From contig CAZLCS010000002.1 in assembly GCA_964557955.1 (NCBI GenBank), positions 186,001-250,000 of the forward strand: a stretch of DNA of 64,000 nucleotides, given 5' to 3'. Source of the DNA: JALOOX01 sp964557955. Lineage in GTDB: Bacteria > Desulfobacterota > Syntrophobacteria > Syntrophobacterales > Syntrophobacteraceae. The position numbers were made by a program, and so were the translations under genes. Below the pieces are notes generated by a model. That model made no database searches and had not been told where the DNA came from. It saw only the letters and a program-made list of their open reading frames with translations. Position 1 is the stretch's first letter, and each line of letters opens with the position of its first letter. Below are positions 32,583 through 42,139 of this stretch, piece by piece.

Positions 32583-34604
32583 ATGCAATTGAGTCTGCTG
32601 AAGAAGGGAATGCGGGGCATCGTTGTCTGTTGTTTTGTATTGACAGTGATGGCTGGACTTCCCCAAACGGGCGCTGCCCGGACCCCCTCGGAATGTCCGA
32701 AGAGTATGCGAAGCTTGTGGGAATTCAATGAGAGTGGGGGAAGCGTCTTTGGCGACTATGTGGGCTCAAACCATGCTCTGTGCGCGGGAACGTGTCCAGA
32801 GCCTGTTGCAGGTGGAAGGGTTCTGGGAGGGCAGCGCTTCAACCGCTTATTCGCAACAGGCGTGAATGTGCCGGGCGGGTCCTTCAACTGGGGCAAGAGG
32901 TCCAGCTTCACCCTGGAGTTCTGGATGCAGAAGGAAGGCGCCTGTTCCGGCAGCCAGGTCTCGGCCAACGAGGTGATTTTGGGGAGGGACAGCGAAGATC
33001 AGAGCAACGGCCTTCATTGGTGGGTTGGGGTCGATTGCATGAATGCTCCCCCTCAGGGAGTTGTCAAATTCTCTCTTACAGACAAGAGTGGAGATGGTGT
33101 GTCGCTGGTCGGAACCCGGGATGTCACGGACTGGAGATGGCATCACGTCGTCGCAGTGAGAGACGGTGTCCACCGCCGGAACCTTCTCTACGTTGATGGA
33201 AGGTTGGAAGCCAGTGAGCCCTTCGAATACGCCAGCGGGTTCGAGGCCGGAGAAACACCCGTAAACATCGGGTGGTTGAACCTCAGCCAAGGCTTCTACT
33301 ACACTGGGATCGTCGACGAAGTGGCGATTTACGATGGCGTACTTCCAGAAGACGTCATTCGCAGTCATTACCTCCTGGCCAGGGGATATTGCAGGGCATG
33401 CGACAGGCCGGTTCGTATCCTGCCTTTGGGTGATTCCATCACGGCGGGAGGTTTTTCCGGAACTGACAACCCGGCAAGTCCCGGCGATTCGAGTCGTTGG
33501 ACATCATATCGACGGGATCTGTGGCTTGGCATGAAGAAGGCCGGCTATTGCGCGGACTTTGTCGGCACACAGCAGGGTGGATCGTTCTTCGGTGACTTCG
33601 ACCTGGATCACGAAGGACACAACGGCTGGAGCGACACCCAGATTGCAGATAACATCTATGGCTGGCTTGCAGGCTCACAACCAGATGTCGTTCTGCTCCA
33701 CATTGGCACAAACGACCTCAATGCCAGCCCACTTGATGTCAAGAGAATTCTGGACCGTGTGGATGCTTATGACGAAGACATCACTGTGGTTTTGGCAAGA
33801 ATCATCAACCGGGTCTGTCCCACACCTCCCTGTCCCGAAGTTGCCCTGACTACCCAGTTCAACGACAATGTTCAGGTCATGGCCGAAGGTCGCATCGCAC
33901 AAGGCGACAGGTTGATCCTGGTGGATCAGGAAACCGGCGCAGGCATCAAATACGACATTCACCCGGCCGGCGACATGTGGGACCTTGTGCATCCGTATGC
34001 AACCGGCTACCGGAAGATGGCGAACACCTGGCTCGCTTCCCTCGAAACATTTCTCCCTGAATGTCGCCCCACAGCACCGCGCTTTACGTCGAGCCCGGAC
34101 AAAGACGCTCTGCTCAATCTGCCCTATCGCTATGCCGTCACCGCAAAGGGAATCCCCGCCCCGGTTTTCTGGCTGGAGACCGTCCCTGACGGGATGTCCA
34201 TCAACTCCACCACGGGGCAGATATCCTGGACGCCGCAGCTCGTCGGGCGATATGCCGTGACCGTGGTCGCAGAGAACTCCTCCGGCAGGCAGTCTCAGCG
34301 TTTCATGATCAATGTTTCTGATTGCACCAGGATCACTGAGCAGCCTTCGAATGTCTCTGCCGTGGAAGGGAGGGCGGCGACTTTCAAGGTCCGTGCAAAG
34401 TGTCCTCGAGGCATTAAGCTCTCCTACCAGTGGTTCAGAGACGGCATCGCCATCCAGGGTGCCACCCGATCCAGTTACAGGCTCTCCCGTGTAGCGCCGG
34501 CCGACCATGGAGCCCGCTTCACCTGCGTCGTCAGTGGCGGCGAGTGCCCGGGCGTTCAAAGCAATCCAGCGATCCTGTCTGTTACATCAGCTACCAGGCC
34601 GTGA
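32583..34604 (+). CDS. Secreted multidomain SGNH hydrolase with LamG and Ig domains
   Basis: A 673-residue exported protein. Signal peptide about 1-32; a LamG/concanavalin-like carbohydrate-binding domain follows at about 40-265 (LEFWMQ, WHHVVAVRDG, LYVDGRL, IDEVAIYDG-type core). A complete SGNH/GDSL hydrolase domain follows: block I GDS with Ser285, block III GTND (375-378), block V DLVH with Asp467 and His470. Next is a cadherin-like or putative Ig domain at about 495-590 (LNLPYRYAVTAKGIPAPVFWLE), then a disulfide-rich immunoglobulin domain (QPSNVSAVEGRAATF...WFRDG). It probably deacylates extracellular polysaccharides. The ATG at 32583 follows AGGAGG; the earlier in-frame ATG at 32439 overlaps panB. 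Confidence 0.88.
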   Translation: MQLSLLKKGMRGIVVCCFVLTVMAGLPQTGAARTPSECPKSMRSLWEFNESGGSVFGDYVGSNHALCAGTCPEPVAGGRVLGGQRFNRLFATGVNVPGGSFNWGKRSSFTLEFWMQKEGACSGSQVSANEVILGRDSEDQSNGLHWWVGVDCMNAPPQGVVKFSLTDKSGDGVSLVGTRDVTDWRWHHVVAVRDGVHRRNLLYVDGRLEASEPFEYASGFEAGETPVNIGWLNLSQGFYYTGIVDEVAIYDGVLPEDVIRSHYLLARGYCRACDRPVRILPLGDSITAGGFSGTDNPASPGDSSRWTSYRRDLWLGMKKAGYCADFVGTQQGGSFFGDFDLDHEGHNGWSDTQIADNIYGWLAGSQPDVVLLHIGTNDLNASPLDVKRILDRVDAYDEDITVVLARIINRVCPTPPCPEVALTTQFNDNVQVMAEGRIAQGDRLILVDQETGAGIKYDIHPAGDMWDLVHPYATGYRKMANTWLASLETFLPECRPTAPRFTSSPDKDALLNLPYRYAVTAKGIPAPVFWLETVPDGMSINSTTGQISWTPQLVGRYAVTVVAENSSGRQSQRFMINVSDCTRITEQPSNVSAVEGRAATFKVRAKCPRGIKLSYQWFRDGIAIQGATRSSYRLSRVAPADHGARFTCVVSGGECPGVQSNPAILSVTSATRP

Positions 34605-34790
34605 TCAACCGGGACAAGGGAGCGGGCTGGCCGTAGCGGGCTGTGATTTCCAAACCGGATGAAATGGCAAACGGGCTTCTTCTCATCATTTTTTGGGGGG
34701 GAGAAGCTTCGTGGTGAATCTCCTGCAGAGGTGGCCTCCAGCACGCCACAATCCTGAATCATGCCGGGAAGCCACCCTCGGCGACGCCGA

Positions 34791-35267
34791 TCAGCTTGCT
34801 TTCGCCGCTCTCATGTTGGACAGGTGCTCCCCGCCTGATTGCAGGATAACCGCTTCGAGGAACTGCTGGGTGCTGACATCCCGGTTGAGCATGGTGAGAA
34901 ACCCGGTCCGGTCGAGCTCTTCATCTCCCAAACCGGCCGTGAATTGTGCCAGGCTCTTACCATTCTTCCTCAGGATCTCCAGCACTTCGGCCTGGGTGCA
35001 GTCGGCATGCATCCGGGCATGATCATTGGCCATCTGGACGAGCTGTTCCGCTGTCAAGGGGGGAAGTGCCGCCCCGTCCACGATCATCCGGGCCAAATCG
35101 ATGATGGCATAGTGCCCGGCGCCGATATGGCGTGCCACCACCCCCACACTCCATTCCTCAGCGGTTGTCTTTCGCCAGTCTTCCTCGCCGCAGCCCTCGA
35201 CAAAGGCGATCACCTCGTCGTTGAACCGCCGGAGACGGTCAGCCAGATCCTTTGCTCTATCTCCCAT
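34791..35267 (-). CDS. DinB-like/MDMPI family protein
   Basis: A 158-residue helical-bundle protein. The helix order and the His residues in VARHIGAGHYAI (about 46-57) and GEHLSNMR (about 145-152) fit the DinB/mycothiol-dependent-maleylpyruvate-isomerase superfamily, whose members use three histidines to bind a metal. Actual function is unknown; several members are thiol transferases. GGAGGACGTCC precedes the ATG. It stands alone between a convergent secreted protein gene and a small regulator-like gene. Confidence 0.75.
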   Translation of the reverse strand: MGDRAKDLADRLRRFNDEVIAFVEGCGEEDWRKTTAEEWSVGVVARHIGAGHYAIIDLARMIVDGAALPPLTAEQLVQMANDHARMHADCTQAEVLEILRKNGKSLAQFTAGLGDEELDRTGFLTMLNRDVSTQQFLEAVILQSGGEHLSNMRAAKAS

Positions 35268-35497
35268 GGACGTCCTCCATCAACCAGAGCATTCGACACA
35301 ATATCCTTGAGAAAAGATATTGCGCACACACTGCCAAGGCAAGAAACCGCCCATCCGGGAACCGTACATGAGCCCGGCGGAGCATGACCGGGCAGAAGCT
35401 CTTGGGGAATTGGATAAACGACAACTGTGGGTGGGGAGAAGGGCAGGCTGACAGCTCGTCCTCCCGGCTTCTGCCTCAGCTTGAACGGGTACGGGTC

Positions 35498-35863
35498 TCA
35501 AGACGACGGATCGTCGAAGAGCGTGTAGCAGACCTGCTCTCCCCTTTTGAATCCCCGCGCGAGCTCCATATGCCTCAGTGTGGCAAAATTGTTTCGAAAC
35601 TCCTCATCACTGAGATTCAGTTCGCGGCAGATCTGCTCCAAGGTGAGCGGTCCCCGGTTCTTGATGAGGTCAAGGATTCTCTGCTGATCCGTCGTCAGGA
35701 CAGTCTCCTGCGAAGTCGTCCTTTTGGCGCTGTATACCGCCCAAGGATCACAGGTCTTTGGCATGGCCACCGCGTCCAGGTAGCAGTCGTCACAAAGACT
35801 CCTGCCTGCAAACTCACGGACATCCTCAGGAGTCATTGAATCACCGCACTTCTCGCATTTCAT
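35498..35863 (-). CDS. Zinc-ribbon/winged-helix protein
   Basis: A 121-residue protein. The start MKCEKCGDSMTPEDV and CDDCYLDA give four cysteines for a zinc ribbon (residues 3-6 and about 26-29). The C-terminal 70 residues look like a winged helix (TTDQQRILDLIKNRGPLTLEQICRELNLSDEEFRNNFATLRHMELARGF), with the recognition helix at LSDEEFRNNFATL. It may be a small transcription regulator or an adaptor; DNA target is unknown. The ATG at 35863 fits the GGGGGA site eight bases upstream; one at 35869 is possible. Confidence 0.72.
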   Translation of the reverse strand: MKCEKCGDSMTPEDVREFAGRSLCDDCYLDAVAMPKTCDPWAVYSAKRTTSQETVLTTDQQRILDLIKNRGPLTLEQICRELNLSDEEFRNNFATLRHMELARGFKRGEQVCYTLFDDPSS

Positions 35864-36206
35864 GCTCATTTTCCCCCGCTCCAGCCTGGAATGTTGACCT
35901 TCTCTGTGCACGGAAGCACGTGCCGTACTCGCCATCCAGGGGCACGTCGCTCTTCAATTCTTGCATCATCACACCGGATTTGGCAAGCGGATCGACAGTT
36001 TTCGCCGTTCTGAACCCCTGCGTCGAAGGCAGGGCGCGAGTGATCTGTCCGAACTCACAGTGGACCCTCTTGAGTGAGGCCCTCAGGCGTATTATGGTCC
36101 TAAAAGGACCGGCTGAATCCTTCAAACCGTGCTCCGGTGGTCGTACCGACGTCATGATTGATTCATTGCACCTGGACTGAAAGAAGCATTCATCAAGGAG
36201 GGTTTC
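35864..36206. other. Intergenic region 343 bp, no clear gene
   Basis: No reading frame with a ribosome site or recognisable protein is seen. A short hairpin (GGTCC TAAAA GGACC, 36096-36110) lies about 100 bases before the nitroreductase-like gene. A minus-strand frame spanning 35841-36155 lacks a start signal and protein-like character. Confidence 0.5.
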
Positions 36207-37502
36207 ATGGAAGATTTCTCGGCTCCTCCGGGCCTTCAGGACATGCTCAGCTTCGGCTTGGTCGAATCTCTGCTTGGACGACGCTCACGTCGGTTTTTCA
36301 TCGGGGCGGAGATTCCCGACGGCGTTTTCGCCTTCAAATCCCGACACAAACCGGTTCCCCTGTCTGAACTGGAGAAGCTTCTGGTTGTGGCGGCCTGCGG
36401 GGGCAACACCAGTTGGCATCACATGATCTACCGCGCTCAGCACTATGCGCCGCATCTCTCCAATTACGCGGGCGCTGCCGGAGGGCGTACGTTTCCTTCT
36501 GCGGCCGGTTTTCACACCAGCATGACCTTCTTCACGGATGACGACGGGGTCTACGTGCTGGACGGCCGGGATGCACCGGCCGCGGCGGCACGGAAGCCCG
36601 ATGGCTCCCTGCCGTTGGAGGCTGTCTTGGGCTCGCTGCAAGCACGTGTGAAAAAGATCCGCGACGGCCGGCTGGGCCTGCCTCAGGAAGTTCCTTTCAT
36701 CGAAGCCCACAACACATGGGTCGTCAACAGTCCGGGAACTCTTCTGGTCATGCCGGTCGGGGACCTGGCCCAGCACCTCCTCTTGAACCTCTGTTACATG
36801 CTCCAGAACGGCCTGGTGCTGACAGACGACATCCATCGCCGCTCCATCCCCGGCATCGAGCGTTTTGCAGACATCGTCGATGTGACGAGCACCTGGCCCC
36901 TGACTTTCGTGGAGCAGTGGTCCATGGCCGAGCTCACGGTCGAACTGTCGACGAGCTGCTATGCCGGCGCACTCATGCTGCAGGCCATGGGATTGGGAGG
37001 CTGGATGTTCAACGGTCTCGACCCGTTCAGTGTGCTCGGCGCCAGCGGTGACCCCCGGGCTCCTGGCTTGGGGTTCCGCTACGACACCGACGATCGTTGG
37101 CCATACCCCAACCCGACAGGCCTGGAAGACATCATGGAGGGATTCTGTCCTCCCCATTTCCCAAACATGCGAGCAGCGGTGGAAGCCGTCTGCGAGCGCA
37201 AATTCGGAAAGGGCGGTCCGTTTCATCCGGACACTCCCGGCCCCTGGAAAGATTCGGCGAGAGTCCGCTCCGCCGCTCAGGTGCACAGCGAGGAGTTCAG
37301 AGAATGCGTGGCCCTGCAGGCCCAATATGTCTTCGACACCTTCGGCAAATTCCCGGGTACTGTGCCCTCGATCTTTCTCATCACTTACCTGCAGGCACAC
37401 CACCTGGACATCGAATTCTACGACCAGTTCTACAAGCCCGGTTCGTACCTGAAAAGTCATGCTGAGCACATGTCTCGCTGGCATCCCGACGGAACGGGCT
37501 GA
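36207..37502 (+). CDS. Large nitroreductase-like protein of unknown function
   Basis: A 431-residue cytoplasmic protein. The opening LLGRRSRRFFIGAEIPDGVFAF...VPLSELEKLLVVAACGGNTSWHHM resembles the FMN-binding start of nitroreductases (RRS.R.F, then LE.LL.AA..A.N). About 330 further residues, with FVEQWSMAELTVELSTSCYAGALMLQAMGLGGWMFNGLDPFSVLG and a Pro/Gly-rich C-terminal part, have no clear standard domain. It is about twice the normal nitroreductase length. A strong ribosome site AAGGAGGG precedes the ATG. It stands alone. An FMN oxidoreductase role is likely but substrate is unknown. Confidence 0.7.
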   Translation: MEDFSAPPGLQDMLSFGLVESLLGRRSRRFFIGAEIPDGVFAFKSRHKPVPLSELEKLLVVAACGGNTSWHHMIYRAQHYAPHLSNYAGAAGGRTFPSAAGFHTSMTFFTDDDGVYVLDGRDAPAAAARKPDGSLPLEAVLGSLQARVKKIRDGRLGLPQEVPFIEAHNTWVVNSPGTLLVMPVGDLAQHLLLNLCYMLQNGLVLTDDIHRRSIPGIERFADIVDVTSTWPLTFVEQWSMAELTVELSTSCYAGALMLQAMGLGGWMFNGLDPFSVLGASGDPRAPGLGFRYDTDDRWPYPNPTGLEDIMEGFCPPHFPNMRAAVEAVCERKFGKGGPFHPDTPGPWKDSARVRSAAQVHSEEFRECVALQAQYVFDTFGKFPGTVPSIFLITYLQAHHLDIEFYDQFYKPGSYLKSHAEHMSRWHPDGTG

Positions 37503-37520
37503 GAGGGGGTATGGATTACG

Positions 37521-37560
37521 ATGGGTTATGGGTTATGGGTTATGGGTTATGGGTTATGGG
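37521..37560. repeat. Tandem 7-bp repeat, G-quadruplex-capable
   Basis: ATGGGTT is repeated five times without error plus a partial ATGGG (37521-37560). The + strand carries six GGG runs separated by TTAT, satisfying a quadruplex pattern. It lies in the 96-base gap between two convergent genes. Copy number may vary between strains by slippage. Confidence 0.9.
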
Positions 37561-37598
37561 TGTCGAGGTGCCATGCCGCCTTTTTCGAGCCACTGGAA

Positions 37599-38297
37599 CT
37601 ATCTGCGCCTGCCCAAGATCCTGAGGAGAAGAAGGAAGAGGTTGATGAAATCCAGGTAAAGCCGCAGCGCTCCAATGACCGCACCCTTCCTCCCGGATTC
37701 CTCATCGCCGAAACCTTGCAGCGCCATGGCTTTGATCTTCTGGGCGTCGTAGGCTGCCAATCCGACGAATACGACGATTCCAGCATAGGTCACCAGCCAG
37801 TAGACGGCCTCACTGCGGAAGTAGAGGTTGACGAGGGAGGCCAGAATAACCCCGATGAGACCCATGGTAAGGAAGCTTCCCCAAGACGTAAGGTCACGCT
37901 GTGTGGTATGGCCGTAGAGACTCATGGCGCCGAAAGTTCCGGCTGTGACGAAGAAGGTGCTGGCGATGGAGGCGCTCGTGTAGGCCAAGAATATGACCGA
38001 GAGCGTCATGCCGTTCAGGGCCGAGTAGAGGAAGAACATCATGGTTGCGGTGGCCGCCTGCATGCGGCCGATTCCAGCGCTGAGCGCGATCACCAGCCCC
38101 AGTTCGGCGATGATCAGTCCGAAGAAGATCGTGGGGTTTCCAAAGATCCATGAGAGCAGTGCCGTATTCGAGGCCGTATACAGGGACACTACGGCAGTTG
38201 TTGCCAATCCCAGCCCCATCCAGTTGTAGACCCTCCGGACAAATGCCCCCTGTATCGCGGCAACCTGTTCGCCTCGGTAATAGATTGGGTTATCCAT
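37599..38297 (-). CDS. Bax inhibitor-1/YccA family membrane protein
   Basis: A 232-residue protein with seven hydrophobic helices. The motifs VRRVYNWMGLGLATTAVVSL, ALSAGIGRMQAATATMMFFLYSALNGMTLS and the aspartate pair near the C-terminus (FVGLAAYDAQKIKAM) mark the BI-1/YccA (TMBIM) family, whose bacterial members are proton-sensitive calcium leak channels or FtsH inhibitors. The ATG at 38297 follows AAAGGA with six-base spacing; an upstream start at 38327 adds ten residues. A putative promoter lies at 38332-38359. Confidence 0.9.
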   Translation of the reverse strand: MDNPIYYRGEQVAAIQGAFVRRVYNWMGLGLATTAVVSLYTASNTALLSWIFGNPTIFFGLIIAELGLVIALSAGIGRMQAATATMMFFLYSALNGMTLSVIFLAYTSASIASTFFVTAGTFGAMSLYGHTTQRDLTSWGSFLTMGLIGVILASLVNLYFRSEAVYWLVTYAGIVVFVGLAAYDAQKIKAMALQGFGDEESGRKGAVIGALRLYLDFINLFLLLLRILGRRR

Positions 38298-38331
38298 GCT
38301 GTATCCTTTTCTCTCCAGGCGGTGCACCTAC

Positions 38332-38359
38332 ACTATAAGGCTTCCACGGGGCATCGCAA
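38332..38359 (-). promoter_or_regulatory. Candidate promoter of the Bax-inhibitor-1 gene
   Basis: On the minus strand TTGCGA (38359-38354), 16 bases, TATAGT (38337-38332), ending 35 bases before the ATG. The spacing is one short. The rest of the 335-base divergent gap 38298-38632 shows no gene or other clear signal. Confidence 0.4.
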
Positions 38360-38632
38360 CGGTCGAGCCGTGTGGAAGAACTCCTGAAATCTATCCGCCA
38401 GACGCAGGAAGTTGATGACAACCACGTCCCCCAAAAGGGCACCTCCAATCTGATATCTTGAGCGGAGATTTCTTGTAGCTCCGCCGGGCTGTGTGTAAAC
38501 TGTTTGCTGACTGCAGCCTCCGGCAGCTGCAGGACCGTGGGTGCAAGAGATCTATTCGTTGCCAAACCGTGGCTGCTGCCCAAAGAGTGCTTGCCGCAGC
38601 AGTACACCACCCCAAAATCAGGACCTGTGAGC

Positions 38633-41600
38633 ATGGCGCCGATGAGGTGGAGCAGACTCCTGTCCCGACGCACATTCCTGGTGATCTTGCTGCCGGTCAC
38701 AGCACTGACGGTCACTCTGTTGGTGGTAGCCTACGACCTTCAGACAGGCCGGGAAACCTGGGAGAGGACATTCAATCGCACTGTCCGGGAACGCACCGAA
38801 GCCTTCAGGCTGGCGCATCTCATCGCCCTTGCCAAACAGACCACTGTCAAAGGGCTTTTCGAGTCATCAGTCGAGGTGACGGAAGACGAGTTCATCTTGT
38901 TTGCCGATAACCTCAACTACCCCATTCGATCGCTTCACACGGCCCTTGTCTGGGCGCCCCGCGTTCGCGATGCAGAGCGGGCGGCGTTCGAGGCACAGCA
39001 GAGAATCAGGCATCCGGAGTTCTTGATTTGGGACAGAGGGGCAGGCGGCCGAAAACAGCCTGCTGCGAATCGAGACGATTATTTCCCGGTGACCTATCTC
39101 TGGTATGTTGATTCGGACGAGGCCGCCCGTGGATGGGATATGGGAAGCAGCCCGGTGCGTCGCGCTGCCATGGAGGAAGCGGTATCCACCGGAAACCCTG
39201 TTATGACCGGTCCGTTGCAGTTGACGACGGATCATTTGCGGAACGCTCCCCTGCTCTGGGGTTATCTCGTCTTCACTCCCGTTTACACCCAAGGGCCGCC
39301 CCCCGGCACACCTGAAGAAAGGCAAGCACGCCTGATGGGTTTCGTTGCAGGTCCCTGTCATTACGGGACGATCCTCGAGGACCAGCTTCGCACGATGCCA
39401 CAGGCCGAGCAGCGCATCTTCCTCTTTGCGTCCACTGAGCCGGAGGCCAGGCCAGTCCATGTGCACCTGCCCGAAAATACAGGGAAAGTGATACCTGTTG
39501 ACACCGATGCACCCACCTTCAGGCAAGCCCTTGCCGTTCCCTACAGTCGGCAGGAAGCCCTGGCCGTGGCTGGGAGAAAACTCGTCCTCGTGTTTGTCCC
39601 CGTTCATTTCCCATCCTGGTGGGAGCGGGCCGGTCGCCTGGCGGCTGGCGCAGGACTCGGAGGAGCGCTGCTGACGCTGCTTTCCGTCTTGTATGTCGTG
39701 CACTGGTTGAGAGTCGACGAGGACTTACAGGAGAGCCGGGAACGCCTGGCGCTGGCTGTTGGAGCCTCAGGTCAGGGACTCTATGACCTGAACATCTCGT
39801 CAGGCACAGCAGTCCTCAGTCCGGAGTATGCAGAGATGCTCGGCCATGATCCGAGCACTTACCGCCTGACCCCTGACTCCTGGCTGGAGCAGTTGCATCC
39901 CGAAGACCGCAGTGCAGCATGGCAGGTTTTTGAAGATATGGTTTCCGGCAGGAGGTCCGAGTACAGCATCGAGTACCGAATGCTCACGCAAAAAGGCCAA
40001 TGGAAGTGGATACTTTCCATGGGCCGCATTGTACAGAGGGATGTCACGGGGCGCCCCCTGAGGATTGTGGGCACCCATCTGGATATCACTGCACGCAAAC
40101 ATGCGGAGGAGCAGGAGCGCGATCATTTGCGGCAGATACTGGCCCTGTTGGACAACATCCCTGACATGGCCTGGCTCAAGGACGAGGAGAGTCGCTTCAT
40201 TGCCGTCAACGAGTCCTGCGGAACGGCTTGTGGAAGGCCACCGGAGGAGCTTGTGGGGAAAACCGATTTCGACATCTGGCCCATCGATCTGGCCATGGCC
40301 TACCGCCGGGACGATCAGGAGGTCATGGAAAGCGGCCGGCGCAAGGTTTTGGAGGAACGCATGATCGACAGCGAGGGGCATGAGCACTGGCTGGAGACCG
40401 TCAAGACCCCCATCACCGATCAGGACGGCCGCGTAATGGGAACGGTCGGCATTGCCCGCGACATCACCGAGCGAAAGCGGGCCGAGCAGTCCCTTCGGGA
40501 GAACGCTTATTTCCTTGAAAGCCTCGATCGCATTTCAAGAATCCTGGCCCGGAGATCCGAGGATACGGACATTCCCAACGACCTGGCGCGGGCCATCCTC
40601 GATATCTTCCAGGCCGACCGTGTCTTCTTCATCTATCCGTGCGCGTTGGCTGTCCCATCTTACCGGGTTGTAGCCGAAGCCCATCGACCTGAGTATCCCG
40701 GTTTATTTGCCGCTGAAGCCGAGATGGCGTCGAGCAGCGAAGCCGATCGGCTCATTGAGCAGCTTCTGGAACAGCCAAGGCCTCTTACCGTTGACTTCAC
40801 TGCCATGGAAAAGGTGCCGGAGGAAGTTCGACGTTTCGGAGTCCAGAGCCTCCTTGCCATCGCCCTCCATCCACAGCGGGACAAACCCTGGGCGCTGGGG
40901 CTGCAGCAGTGCTCGTACAATCGCCATTGGACGGCCACCGAACAGCGCCTCCTGCAGGCCATAGCCGAGCGCATCGCCGATGCGTTCTCCGGCTACCTGC
41001 TGCTCAGGCAGTTGAAGGAAAGCGAGGAGCGTTATCGACACGCGCAACGCACCGCTCAGCTGGGTCACTGGTCTTACGACACGGCGACCCAATGTTTCCT
41101 TTGGCTGTCTGAAGAGACATTCCGCCTCGTTGGATTGGATCCGGCCCAGGAACAGCCATCCTACGAAGACTTCATCGCCCGGGTGCACCCTGAAGACCGC
41201 CAACGCGTTAATGACCTTGTCGCTCGCAGCGTGGCTACGGGTGAGCCGTTCACTGTTGAGTACCGGGTTCCGCTCCCGGATGGAACCCTGCGATTCCTCG
41301 AAGCTCGCAGCTTGGCCCATCGCGGGGCTGAGAACCGCATCGTGCGCCTCGACGGGACCGTGATGGACATCACCGAGCGCAGACGGCGTGAGGAGGAACT
41401 CCAGCAGAAGACCGACGAATTGATCAGGTTCAACTACACCGTCTCTCACGATCTCAGGAGCCCCCTGGTGACTATCCGCACCTTCCTTGGTTACCTGGAG
41501 CAGGATATGCGCAATCAGGATACCGAGCGCATTGCAAAGGACCTCGGGTTTATCCACGGGGCTTCGGAAAAGATGGTCCGGCTCATCGATGAGCTCCTGG

Positions 41601-42130
41601 AGCTTTCTCGCGTGGGTCGATTGGTCGCATCCTCTGATGAAATGAGTCTTCAGGATCTCGTTCAGGAGGCGCAGACCATGGTGGCAGGCCGTCTCCTGGA
41701 ATACGGCATCACGGTTCATGTCACCCCGGAGCCGATTCTGATCCTGGGTGATCGGCAGCGGCTTCTCGAGGTTTTCCAGAACCTCCTTGACAACGCGGTG
41801 AAATTCGCACGCGATGTACCCAATCCCAGGGTGGAGGTGGGCGCCGAGGAAACCGGTGAGGGTCTGGTCTTCTTCGTCCGGGATAACGGCATGGGCATCG
41901 ATCCGCGCCATCAGCACAAGCTTTTCGGCCTTTTTGAAAAGCTGGATCCCCGCGCTGAAGGCACCGGCATAGGCCTGGCGCTGGTCAAGCGAATCATTGA
42001 AGTGCACGGCGGGCGGATCTGGGTGGAGTCGCGAGGTCCCGGCCAGGGGACCACCTTCCGCTTCACCCTCCCGGGCGCCAGGCGCTCCGAGCAGCCGGAG
42101 GATTCCGTCCATAAAGCCTATGAATCTTGA
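38633..42130 (+). CDS. Sensor histidine kinase: CHASE, three PAS and GAF domains
   Basis: A 1165-residue hybrid-free sensor kinase. TM1 at about 14-36; a CHASE-type periplasmic sensor follows (SVEVTEDEFILFADNL, ALVWAPRVRDAERAAFEA), then TM2 at about 330-360. PAS1 starts near 373, PAS2 near 493, a GAF domain near 636 and PAS3 near 800, each PAS with a PAC end (GTHLDITARK, GIARDITERK, GTVMDITERR). The phospho-acceptor is His939 in YTVSHDLRSP; the ATPase has N-box NLLDNAVKF and G-boxes DNGMGI and GTGIGLAL. It lacks a receiver and no regulator gene is adjacent, so it is an orphan kinase. ATG 38633 follows AGGA; longer frames from 38504 have no membrane signal. Confidence 0.9.
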   Translation: MAPMRWSRLLSRRTFLVILLPVTALTVTLLVVAYDLQTGRETWERTFNRTVRERTEAFRLAHLIALAKQTTVKGLFESSVEVTEDEFILFADNLNYPIRSLHTALVWAPRVRDAERAAFEAQQRIRHPEFLIWDRGAGGRKQPAANRDDYFPVTYLWYVDSDEAARGWDMGSSPVRRAAMEEAVSTGNPVMTGPLQLTTDHLRNAPLLWGYLVFTPVYTQGPPPGTPEERQARLMGFVAGPCHYGTILEDQLRTMPQAEQRIFLFASTEPEARPVHVHLPENTGKVIPVDTDAPTFRQALAVPYSRQEALAVAGRKLVLVFVPVHFPSWWERAGRLAAGAGLGGALLTLLSVLYVVHWLRVDEDLQESRERLALAVGASGQGLYDLNISSGTAVLSPEYAEMLGHDPSTYRLTPDSWLEQLHPEDRSAAWQVFEDMVSGRRSEYSIEYRMLTQKGQWKWILSMGRIVQRDVTGRPLRIVGTHLDITARKHAEEQERDHLRQILALLDNIPDMAWLKDEESRFIAVNESCGTACGRPPEELVGKTDFDIWPIDLAMAYRRDDQEVMESGRRKVLEERMIDSEGHEHWLETVKTPITDQDGRVMGTVGIARDITERKRAEQSLRENAYFLESLDRISRILARRSEDTDIPNDLARAILDIFQADRVFFIYPCALAVPSYRVVAEAHRPEYPGLFAAEAEMASSSEADRLIEQLLEQPRPLTVDFTAMEKVPEEVRRFGVQSLLAIALHPQRDKPWALGLQQCSYNRHWTATEQRLLQAIAERIADAFSGYLLLRQLKESEERYRHAQRTAQLGHWSYDTATQCFLWLSEETFRLVGLDPAQEQPSYEDFIARVHPEDRQRVNDLVARSVATGEPFTVEYRVPLPDGTLRFLEARSLAHRGAENRIVRLDGTVMDITERRRREEELQQKTDELIRFNYTVSHDLRSPLVTIRTFLGYLEQDMRNQDTERIAKDLGFIHGASEKMVRLIDELLELSRVGRLVASSDEMSLQDLVQEAQTMVAGRLLEYGITVHVTPEPILILGDRQRLLEVFQNLLDNAVKFARDVPNPRVEVGAEETGEGLVFFVRDNGMGIDPRHQHKLFGLFEKLDPRAEGTGIGLALVKRIIEVHGGRIWVESRGPGQGTTFRFTLPGARRSEQPEDSVHKAYES

Positions 42131-42139
42131 CGCCTGCTT

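Noticed and set aside
35841..36155. 104-codon minus-strand frame before the nitroreductase-like gene
   Set aside because: Weak start, composition unlike a protein, overlaps the zinc-ribbon gene.
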